DNA from: Candidatus Sulfotelmatobacter sp.
Lineage (GTDB): Bacteria; Acidobacteriota; Terriglobia; Terriglobales; SbA1
Reading direction: 5' to 3'
Length of the DNA: 5,493 bases
Assembly: GCA_030151135.1 (NCBI GenBank)
Contig: JASLEQ010000626.1
Location: 1 to 5,493 of the forward strand
The notes below the pieces were generated by a model. That model was not told where the DNA came from, did not search any database, and saw only the letters and a list, made by a program, of their open reading frames with translations. This document shows positions 1 through 5,493 of this stretch, one piece after another (within the stretch, counting starts at the first letter, position 1; each line of letters opens with the position of its first letter). Position numbers and translations under genes: made by a program.

Positions 1-711
1 ACTCTGCCAGAGAGGGCGACCACCCAGGTGCGGTCCGCGGACAATCCCGAACTGCTAAAGGCTCTGAAATCAAACCTCCTGGACTTGCAATTGAAGCGTA
101 CCCAGTTGTTGACCAAGTTCGAGCCGGGCCATCGCCTGATACAAGAAGTGGATCGGCAGATCGAGCAGGCGCAAGAAGCTATCCGGCAGGAGTCTGCGCA
201 TCCCCTGCACGACGAGACATCGGATCAGAATGCGCATTTCGAGTGGGCGAAATCGGAACTGGAGAAATCCGAGGTCGAACTCTCTGCACTCCACGCCAGG
301 CAAGTAGCAGCGTCTCGGCAAACCGCCGCTTACCACCAGATTGCAGAAAAACTCGGAGCCGACGCCATCGCGCAGGATGACCTGCTGAGCAACGAAAAGA
401 CAGCACTTGAAAACTATCTTCTATATGTAAAAAAGCAAGAAGAAGCGCGGTTGAACGATGCGCTCGACGAGCGCGGAATTGTGAACGTCGCTGTCGCCGA
501 GTGGCCCATTGTTCCGGCATTGCCCGTATGGTCGGCACCGATGGTGTTGGCAATTGGATTCTTTGCGTCAGGCGTCGCCGGAACGGCGGCCGCATTCGTG
601 GCGGACTACATCGACCCCGCCTTCCGCGATGCAGAGGATATCCGGAGCTATTTAAATGCGCCGGTATTAGCCACATTGCCTCGAAGTTCCCGTGGGAGGT
701 TGCCGGCATGA
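1..711 (+). CDS. Wzz/GumC-type polysaccharide co-polymerase, C-terminal part (5' truncated)
   Basis: This is the C-terminal 236 codons of an inner-membrane chain-length determinant; the reading frame is open to the first base, so the N-terminus and first membrane helix lie outside the window. Codons about 15-160 are polar and heptad-like, fitting the long periplasmic coiled-coil, with the family-typical EPGHRLIQEV stretch at codons 41-50 and an EARLNDALDE stretch at about 148-157. A proline-rich segment follows (P169, P172, P175, P180) and leads into a hydrophobic helix at about 179-201, as expected for the second membrane helix of this family. Only about 35 cytoplasmic residues remain after it, ending in PVLATLP and a basic tail, so no kinase domain is fused here. 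The protein should control polymer length and couple the polymerase to the outer-membrane exporter. Its stop overlaps the next start (ATGA), implying co-translation. The GTG at 28 is only the first in-frame start codon, not a real start. The family is clear; the polymer is unknown. Confidence 0.88.
   Translation, partial: TLPERATTQVRSADNPELLKALKSNLLDLQLKRTQLLTKFEPGHRLIQEVDRQIEQAQEAIRQESAHPLHDETSDQNAHFEWAKSELEKSEVELSALHARQVAASRQTAAYHQIAEKLGADAIAQDDLLSNEKTALENYLLYVKKQEEARLNDALDERGIVNVAVAEWPIVPALPVWSAPMVLAIGFFASGVAGTAAAFVADYIDPAFRDAEDIRSYLNAPVLATLPRSSRGRLPA
694..699 (+). promoter_or_regulatory. Ribosome binding site deciding the start at 708
   Basis: GGGAGG lies 8 bases before the ATG at 708. 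It supports that start over the much earlier in-frame start at 501, which would overlap the co-polymerase by about 200 bases, and over the ATG at 723. The site lies inside the end of the upstream gene, consistent with translational coupling. Confidence 0.7.
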
Positions 712-1388
712 GGGCGGGCGTGATGAGCGCTGGGCTTTTTGGTATCACGGGGACGACCGAGGCAGTTAAAGAGCGGGAGCCCATACCGGCCGTAGTCGGT
801 GGTCCGCGGGGCTGGGACCAGGATTCATTCGCAACCCAGCAGATTCGCACCCTGGTACGGCAAGTGTTTCAAGCGGACACGATTCCGGAGATTCGACAAG
901 TGGTATTCAGCGCGGTAGATCGCGACACCGATGTCAGCGATATCTGCCAGCGACTGGGGCAAGCCCTTGCGTCCGAAACCGGAAAAGAAGTGGTTGTTGT
1001 CACGAGCGAGAACCAGACCGTGCATGGCGGTCCTATCCGAATGCCCTACGGACGCCGCGACGCAGTGCATGTCGGGGGGAACCTTTGGCGTCTTGTGGTT
1101 CCCCGCATCGCGACAAGTGATCAAAGCCGCGAGACGCTAGGGCTGCTGATGCAAAACGTCCGGCGAGAGTTCGGATTTTCAATCTTCGCGGGCTCGGTCG
1201 GAACTGGGCTTGAATGCTCGCGCATGGCAGAGTTCGCTGATGGCCTGGTGCTGGTGATCTCGGCGCTGCGTACAAGACGGGCTGCGGCGCGAAAAATGCT
1301 TGATGATCTGCGTGGTGCGCGTCTGCTCGGAACTGTGCTGCAAGACCGGGAATTTCCGGTCCCCGAAAAAATCTACCGCCGTTTGTAA
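708..1388 (+). CDS. CpsD/CapB-like protein with degenerate ATP-binding motifs
   Basis: This 226-aa protein follows the outline of bacterial tyrosine autokinases (CpsD/CapB, ParA/MinD-like fold). It has a QIRTLVRQVF helix (45-54) like the EAFRTLRTNL of the family, a strand at 64-69, a helix at 76-90, a strand at 94-99, NLWRLVVP (125-132) like the usual NLWLLPAG, a strand at 157-161, and ADGLVLVISALRTRRAA (177-193), which matches the helix-strand pair after Walker B. The key residues are missing. Where GEGKST would be there is DRDTDVSD (71-78), with no P-loop lysine. Walker A' reads VVVVTSEN without the aspartates, and the Walker B position reads SIFAGSVG. There is no C-terminal tyrosine cluster; the only tyrosines are Y114 and Y223. 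Inference: a non-catalytic partner or scaffold for the co-polymerase encoded just upstream. It could instead be a fast-diverging remnant, but the frame is intact, the ribosome site is good and the operon is tight. The fold assignment is moderate; the loss of the motifs is directly visible. Confidence 0.72.
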   Translation: MRAGVMSAGLFGITGTTEAVKEREPIPAVVGGPRGWDQDSFATQQIRTLVRQVFQADTIPEIRQVVFSAVDRDTDVSDICQRLGQALASETGKEVVVVTSENQTVHGGPIRMPYGRRDAVHVGGNLWRLVVPRIATSDQSRETLGLLMQNVRREFGFSIFAGSVGTGLECSRMAEFADGLVLVISALRTRRAAARKMLDDLRGARLLGTVLQDREFPVPEKIYRRL

Positions 1389-1430
1389 AGGACTGCGATC
1401 CGGACTTGGTGCCGGAGGTAAGGAGCGTAA
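1389..1430 (+). other. 42-base intergenic gap, the only one in the window
   Basis: This is the only non-coding stretch between genes. It holds a short inverted repeat, TCCGG (1399-1403) and CCGGA (1412-1416), with an 8-base loop, and the ribosome site of the next gene. The stem has no following T-run, so it does not look like an intrinsic terminator. I see no convincing promoter. Confidence 0.5.
1414..1425 (+). promoter_or_regulatory. Strong, doubled Shine-Dalgarno deciding the GTG start at 1431
   Basis: Two purine-rich blocks, GGAGG (1414-1418) and AAGGAG (1420-1425), precede the GTG at 1431; the second ends 5 bases before it. This supports GTG 1431 over the in-frame ATG codons at 1476 and 1641, where I see no comparable site. 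Confidence 0.72.
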
Positions 1431-3023
1431 GTGTCTACGGTTTCAGTGCACGGGCGGCATGCGAAGACAGACGAGATGTGGGCCCGTTTGATTCCAGGAG
1501 AATACCCCGGATTCCAGGGAAAACGAAAGAAGCCTCCACAGTCCGTGCGGCATGGCCTGCACGAGATACCCGTCCGGCACGACGGCTGGAATCGAGATTC
1601 AACGCTTTCCGTTCTGTTGCCGCGGCCATTCCAGAGCCGGATGGCGAAACGGTGCCTGCATTCTTTGACGGTGGATTGTGCCTTGATCGTGCTTGATTGG
1701 CTTCTGGTGGGAGCGTTGCTGGTGCCGATGCGCGGCTTGTTCCCTCATCGGCGCGTATTTGAGTTCGCCCACGGAACCCCACTTTCTCTATTGGGTATTG
1801 CAGTTCTGCATGCGGCATTAATCACATTGATCGGCTATACGGAGGGGCTGTACTCGAGTGATTGCGATCCTGGGGAACGACGGAAGATCGTCGCAAAGTC
1901 GGTCGCGTTGGGTACCATTGTGCTTGGCTGTGGGCATCAATTGCAGGGCGCTACCTGGTCGATCGCCACACTTTTTGGTCTTGCTGGAACGTTGCACTTT
2001 GGCGCTCTGGCGTTTTGGCGACAGGGGCATCACCAGACAGCGGCTCGGCAGACCGCGACCGAACGGGCCGTGCTGATCATCGGGGGCGGAACAGTCGGCA
2101 GGCGCGTTGCTGCTTACCTGGAACAGCATCCCGCAGATGGGCGATCTCTATGCGGCATTTTGGATGATGAGCGCCCCCTTGGAGATGGCATCGTCGGACG
2201 CGTCGGAGAGTTGGCGCAAATCGCGCGTAGGGGGTTTGTCGAGGAAATTATCTTGGCGGGCCCGCAAGACCGGGAGCTGACGCGCTGGGTTTTCCAAGAG
2301 GCACGCCGCCTCCGCCTCGATGTAGAGGTCGTTCCGGAACTTTTCGGTTGCGATCCCGCGATGTCCGAGGTCGAGCACCTCGACGGCTTGCCGGTGATCT
2401 GCTTGCACTCTGAACGATTGCCTGCGGCGAGTTTGGTGCTCAAGAGAGTGGCCGATTTCGTGGGAGCAGGCATTGCCTGCCTCCTGATCTCGCCTCTCCT
2501 GGCTGTCATTGCGTTGGCGATCAAGCTGGATTCCGAGGGGCCCGTCCTCTACAGTGCCCAACGAGCCGGGCGCAAAGGCCGACTATTCCGGTGTCACAAG
2601 TTCCGGACTATGGTCACCAACGCTGATCAGCTGAAGCGTTCGTTACGGCAGAACAACGAGCGGTCTGGGCCGTTTTTCAAAATTACCGGCGATCCCCGCA
2701 TCACGCGAGTCGGTCACATTCTTCGCCGTTACAGCCTCGATGAGCTTCCGCAGTTGCTCAATGTCCTGAAAGGTGAGATGAGCCTGGTGGGACCGCGTCC
2801 CCACCCACTTGACGATGTGGCTGGCTATGAACTGGAACATCTTGCCAGGCTCGATGTCACGCCGGGGCTTACGGGATTGTGGCAGGTCACCGCTCGTCGC
2901 GATCCCTCCTTTCAGCGCGGCATGGAGCTGGACCGGGAATACATCCGGACATGGAGTTTGGCGCTCGATCTGCGGATTTTGTTAAAAACCGTGACAGCCG
3001 TTCTGCAGGGGAGCGGTGAATGA
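1431..3023 (+). CDS. Undecaprenyl-phosphate sugar-phosphate transferase (WbaP/WcaJ/CpsE type)
   Basis: This 530-aa membrane enzyme should move a sugar phosphate from a nucleotide sugar to undecaprenyl phosphate, the first step of repeat-unit assembly at the inner membrane. Residues 1-75 are a long, basic, polar N-terminus. Four hydrophobic segments follow (about 79-99, 117-136, 153-171, 177-196). Next is a Rossmann-like domain with GGGTVG (218-223), as in the CoA-binding-like domain of large family members. The catalytic domain fills 335-530: a membrane helix at about 342-364 with a Ser-Pro kink (S354-P355), KFRTM (390-394), the DP-R of DPRITRVG (421-428), SLDELPQ (435-441) with the catalytic Asp-Glu pair D437-E438, SLVGPRP (451-457), PGLTGLWQV (478-486) and the closing D501/Y504. 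All expected motifs are present, so it should be active. The sugar (galactose, glucose or another) cannot be read from the sequence. Length is normal for the multi-domain form, somewhat long at the N-terminus. Its stop overlaps the next start by 4 bases. Confidence 0.93.
   Translation: MSTVSVHGRHAKTDEMWARLIPGEYPGFQGKRKKPPQSVRHGLHEIPVRHDGWNRDSTLSVLLPRPFQSRMAKRCLHSLTVDCALIVLDWLLVGALLVPMRGLFPHRRVFEFAHGTPLSLLGIAVLHAALITLIGYTEGLYSSDCDPGERRKIVAKSVALGTIVLGCGHQLQGATWSIATLFGLAGTLHFGALAFWRQGHHQTAARQTATERAVLIIGGGTVGRRVAAYLEQHPADGRSLCGILDDERPLGDGIVGRVGELAQIARRGFVEEIILAGPQDRELTRWVFQEARRLRLDVEVVPELFGCDPAMSEVEHLDGLPVICLHSERLPAASLVLKRVADFVGAGIACLLISPLLAVIALAIKLDSEGPVLYSAQRAGRKGRLFRCHKFRTMVTNADQLKRSLRQNNERSGPFFKITGDPRITRVGHILRRYSLDELPQLLNVLKGEMSLVGPRPHPLDDVAGYELEHLARLDVTPGLTGLWQVTARRDPSFQRGMELDREYIRTWSLALDLRILLKTVTAVLQGSGE
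3008..3013 (+). promoter_or_regulatory. Ribosome binding site for the gene at 3020
   Basis: GGGGAG sits 6 bases before the ATG at 3020, inside the last codons of the sugar transferase gene. The ATG shares bases with the upstream stop (ATGA, 3020-3023), the usual arrangement for translational re-initiation. Confidence 0.65.
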
Positions 3024-4342
3024 GTGAATTGGTGTGCCGGACGCCGCTCACTCTCCGGCTAAAGAACAGGATCGAGTTGCCCGTCCTGGAGCTGCTTTTG
3101 AAGCCCCTGCATCTCCTGATCCGGGTCCCCACACTTCTTTTTCTTGGAGCGCTCGCTGCAATGCTGCTGCGCCATCCTGATGTGCAGTTCTACGAAATCG
3201 ACCGCGTCGCGTTCTCGTTGCTGCTGATAGGCGTTGTCGCGCGTTTACTACTGCTACATCGAAAGCCCTTCTGGGATCGGGCGAGTTGGCCGATGTTGGC
3301 CGTTAGCCTGCTGGTTACAGGCAGCGCCGTTGCTCAACCCTTTGATCATGAAATGTGGAGTCTTCTGGCCTCAAAGTTCTTGGTCCCATATGCCATGTTT
3401 CAGATGGCCGCGCTTATTTTCACTACGGACAGGGAGCACAGGCGTTTCGAGATATTCGCTGTGCTGGTCGCGGGGTATCTGAGCTTTACCGCGATAGCGT
3501 TCCTTGCCGGCGCACACTCTCTGATATTCCCGCGGTTCATCCTCGATGAGAGCTTGGGCTTCCATGCCGATCGCGCCCGCGGTCCTTTGTTGCAGGCGGT
3601 TGCGAACGGCGTTTCCCTGACGATTCTGGGATTGCTCTCGCTGCATGCATACCGGCGACGGAGTGTCCGCAACTTCTGGAATGGTGCTCTGCTTTTTTCA
3701 CTGCCGATCGCGATTCTGGCAACCATGACGCGAACGGTCTGGCTGACATTCGGCGGGGCGGTCGTTGCCTTGTTGATCATGTCGCAGAATCGGCGGCTCC
3801 GCGTTTTGGCATTGATCGCTGCCGCAGGCGCGACGCTTCTTGGAATCGCCGTACTCGCCACTTCGCATGAGCTCTCCTCGACCGTGAGCGACCGCTGGGA
3901 AGAGCAGGGGCCAGTCGATTTCCGGAAGGCTGTCTATGCGGGCGGCTGGGAAATGTTTTGGGAACATCCGCTCGCGGGATGGGGCTTTCATCGCATGCCA
4001 TCCGAGTTGCCCCGGTACGTCAGCGGATACGACCAGAAGATTCTGTTCCCCCATAACACGTACCTGGAACTGCTGGTCGAGCACGGTTTGCTTGGATTTG
4101 CGCTTTATGGATGGCTGATGTGGGAGCTCTGGCGTCTGAGGTTGGGAAAGATTCCGAAGGGTGAAGAGCGCAGTTTCCTGGACCAGAATTTTCATCGTCT
4201 CTGGCCCATCATCCTGATCGTTTATTGGGTGAATGCCGCGCTAGTCGTCATGAGCTATCAGTTCGTCAATGGACTGTTATTCACGTTGGCTGGAATGCTC
4301 GCAGGCCAGCGACGGAGAGCGGAACTGGAGATGGCATGCTGA
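3020..4342 (+). CDS. O-antigen ligase/polymerase family membrane protein, probable Wzy polymerase
   Basis: This 440-aa protein is mostly hydrophobic, with about ten to twelve membrane helices (for example near 36-50, 63-79, 90-106, 114-134, 143-165, 197-211, 221-237, 239-254, 262-282, 357-372 and 393-431). A hydrophilic region at about 283-355 is the large periplasmic loop of the Wzy_C/WaaL family. Within it are EHPLAGWG (315-322) and HNTYLELLVEHGLLG (345-359), the best-conserved signature of the family. Arginines typical of these enzymes occur at R187 (RGP) and R238 (MTRTVW). Enzymes of this family transfer a lipid-linked glycan, either polymerising repeat units (Wzy) or ligating them to lipid A-core or protein (WaaL, PilO/PglL). 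Its place between the initiating transferase and a glycosyltransferase, downstream of a chain-length co-polymerase, favours the polymerase. The ligase role is the main alternative, because sequence alone separates the two poorly. It overlaps the upstream gene by 4 bases and the downstream gene by 7. Confidence 0.85.
   Translation: MSELVCRTPLTLRLKNRIELPVLELLLKPLHLLIRVPTLLFLGALAAMLLRHPDVQFYEIDRVAFSLLLIGVVARLLLLHRKPFWDRASWPMLAVSLLVTGSAVAQPFDHEMWSLLASKFLVPYAMFQMAALIFTTDREHRRFEIFAVLVAGYLSFTAIAFLAGAHSLIFPRFILDESLGFHADRARGPLLQAVANGVSLTILGLLSLHAYRRRSVRNFWNGALLFSLPIAILATMTRTVWLTFGGAVVALLIMSQNRRLRVLALIAAAGATLLGIAVLATSHELSSTVSDRWEEQGPVDFRKAVYAGGWEMFWEHPLAGWGFHRMPSELPRYVSGYDQKILFPHNTYLELLVEHGLLGFALYGWLMWELWRLRLGKIPKGEERSFLDQNFHRLWPIILIVYWVNAALVVMSYQFVNGLLFTLAGMLAGQRRRAELEMAC
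4327..4330 (+). promoter_or_regulatory. Ribosome binding site for the gene at 4336
   Basis: GGAG lies 5 bases before the ATG at 4336, within the end of the polymerase gene. A nearby ATG at 4331 is in the polymerase frame (its third-last codon) and is not the start. Confidence 0.55.
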
Positions 4343-5493
4343 CCGTTGCCTATTTGGCGAACCAGTTTCCGGTTGCGGTCGAGCCCTACGTTGTCGACGA
4401 AATCCTGGAGCTCGAAACGCGAGGCGTACAGGTAGTCGCGGCTTCGGTACGAAGGAGCGCGTTATCCCAGGTGGCAAGATCGGCCGATGTCGTGCTGTTT
4501 CCCCTTTCAATCGCAACCATCTTCAGAGCTTTGTGGCTATGCTTGCGCCGAGTGGTGCAGCTTGGCCCGCTGTTTAAGAGGATCATCCTTCTCGGCAACG
4601 AAGATTCTGGACAGCGGTGCAAGGCGTTAGCGCACACGTTTTTAGGCGCCTGCCTGGCAGTTCGCTTGAGAGCCCGAGGGGTGCAGCACATTCACGTACA
4701 CCATGGCTATTTCGGATCCTGGGTTGGGATGACCGCTGCCCGTCTCATGGGAGCGGGATTCAGCTTCACCTTGCATGGTTCCGACCTACTGCTTCACCGC
4801 TCGTACCTCGACACAAAATTGGCTGCCTGCGACTTCTGTTGCACCGTTTCCGAATATAATCGGCGTTTCATTGCCGGTGAATTTCCGCAGGCACAGGACA
4901 AGGTTCTTTTGAGCCGCTTGGGGGTCGATGCACCACCAGTCGCCAGCCCCCAAATCGAAGCGGCGAAAAATCGAGAAGGCCTCCGGATTCTTGCGGTGGG
5001 ACGGCTTCAGCCGGTGAAAGACCATGCCTTCCTGGTGCGTGCTTGCGCACGTTTGGCCGAGCTCGGTATCCCTTTCGACTGTTCAATAGCCGGCGACGGT
5101 CCGGAGCGCAGCGCGCTGGAGATTCTGATTCAGGAGTCGCATCTGGCCGGGTGCGTGCATCTACTCGGGCATGTGGCACATGAAGATCTCGGCGCTCTTT
5201 ACGATTCCGCGGACGTAGTGGTTCTCACCAGCAAGAGCGAGGGAATTCCCCTGGTGCTGATGGAGGCGATGGCTCGGAGTCGAGTCGTGCTTGCCCCGCG
5301 CATCACCGGGATTCCAGAACTTGTAATTCCGGGTGCGACCGGATTCCTTTACGAAGCAGGAAATATGGATGACTTCTTAGAGCAAGTTCTGGCGATTCGA
5401 ACCTTGCTTGCCTCTGAATCCGCCGTCGGCACGACAGAGCCATTCCTTGCGGATCCTCTGGCGACAATCCGGCAGGCTGCTCACCAACACGTG
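4336..5493 (+). CDS. GT4-family glycosyltransferase, WcaL-like (3' truncated)
   Basis: The frame opens at ATG 4336 and runs without a stop to the last base, giving 386 residues; the C-terminus is beyond the window, probably by a short distance since GT4 enzymes of this type are near 400 residues. It should add a sugar from a nucleotide donor to the lipid-linked repeat unit at the cytoplasmic face, with retention of configuration. The N-terminal acceptor half begins MLTVAYLANQFPVAVEPYVV, similar to the WcaL/AmsK opening, and contains HVHHG (120-124) and FTLHGSD (144-150), also typical of that group. The C-terminal donor half shows ILAVGRLQPVKDH with R223 and K228, GDGPE (253-257), and the GT4 glutamate pair E302-x7-E310 in SEGIPLVLMEAMA, followed by GIPELV and G-TGFLY. 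All visible catalytic and donor-binding positions are present, so it should be active. The donor and acceptor sugars cannot be told. It overlaps the polymerase stop by 7 bases, so it belongs to the same transcription unit. Confidence 0.9.
   Translation, partial: MLTVAYLANQFPVAVEPYVVDEILELETRGVQVVAASVRRSALSQVARSADVVLFPLSIATIFRALWLCLRRVVQLGPLFKRIILLGNEDSGQRCKALAHTFLGACLAVRLRARGVQHIHVHHGYFGSWVGMTAARLMGAGFSFTLHGSDLLLHRSYLDTKLAACDFCCTVSEYNRRFIAGEFPQAQDKVLLSRLGVDAPPVASPQIEAAKNREGLRILAVGRLQPVKDHAFLVRACARLAELGIPFDCSIAGDGPERSALEILIQESHLAGCVHLLGHVAHEDLGALYDSADVVVLTSKSEGIPLVLMEAMARSRVVLAPRITGIPELVIPGATGFLYEAGNMDDFLEQVLAIRTLLASESAVGTTEPFLADPLATIRQAAHQHV

Noticed and set aside
501..707. Upstream extension of the kinase-like protein to the ATG at 501
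   Set aside because: It would overlap the membrane-helix region of the co-polymerase in another frame. The ATG at 708 has a good GGGAGG and the typical ATGA overlap.
179..850. Long open frame on the minus strand (223 codons)
   Set aside because: It lies opposite two well-supported genes with clear family motifs. The translation is rich in Arg, Pro and Ser with no recognisable domain, as expected for an antisense shadow in GC-rich DNA.
890..1010. Frameshift as the explanation for the missing Walker A motif
   Set aside because: I read the other forward frames across this region and found no GKS/T-type loop in any of them. The flanking family-like segments are in one continuous frame, so the loss looks real rather than a sequencing error.
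1490..1518. Direct repeat GATTCCAGG (1490-1498 and 1510-1518), 20 bases apart
   Set aside because: Only two short copies inside coding sequence, with no flanking symmetry. It is probably chance.
1406..1696. Alternative plus-strand open frame of 96 codons over the start of the sugar transferase
   Set aside because: It has no domain and is Arg-rich. The doubled Shine-Dalgarno is better spaced for the GTG at 1431, whose frame carries the conserved enzyme.
2114..2561. Two overlapping minus-strand open frames opposite the sugar transferase
   Set aside because: They overlap each other in different frames and sit opposite the Rossmann and catalytic domains, so they are shadows.
3698..4195. Minus-strand open frame opposite the polymerase gene (165 codons)
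   Set aside because: It is antisense to the conserved periplasmic loop and helices of the polymerase. Its composition is low in hydrophobic residues and it has no motif or ribosome site I could support.
4269..4577. Plus-strand open frame of 102 codons bridging the polymerase and glycosyltransferase
   Set aside because: It is out of frame with both real genes and shows no family features. The glycosyltransferase frame from 4336 accounts for the region.

Overview
The window is a compact, one-directional stretch of five genes on the + strand. It looks like the middle of an exopolysaccharide or capsule operon of the Wzx/Wzy-dependent type. Coding density is nearly complete. Three of the four gene junctions overlap by 4 or 7 bases, and the only gap is 42 bases (1389-1430). 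Base composition is moderately GC-rich. The wording of the chain-length protein near its C-terminus and the gene order suggest an Acidobacteriota member. That is a judgement from memory of similar proteins, not something the sequence proves, and another Gram-negative phylum is possible.

Layout: (1) 1-711, C-terminal part of a Wzz/GumC-type polysaccharide co-polymerase, cut by the window start. (2) 708-1388, a 226-aa protein with the outline of a CpsD/CapB-type tyrosine autokinase but without recognisable nucleotide-binding motifs. (3) 1431-3023, a complete polyprenyl-phosphate sugar-phosphate transferase of the WbaP/WcaJ/CpsE type that starts repeat-unit assembly. (4) 3020-4342, a polytopic O-antigen ligase/polymerase-family protein, most likely the Wzy polymerase. 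(5) 4336-5493, a GT4 glycosyltransferase resembling WcaL, cut by the window end.

Inferred working model: the sugar transferase loads the first sugar phosphate onto undecaprenyl phosphate. The GT4 enzyme, and probably others downstream, extend the repeat unit. An unseen flippase moves it across the inner membrane, and the polytopic protein polymerises it. The co-polymerase sets chain length and links to an unseen outer-membrane exporter. The kinase-like protein sits where the regulatory kinase normally is, but probably cannot bind or hydrolyse ATP in the canonical way. It is the one clearly off-pattern element here. The rest looks like an ordinary though probably uncharacterised polysaccharide locus. 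I saw no RNA genes, mobile elements, CRISPR arrays or convincing terminators or promoters.
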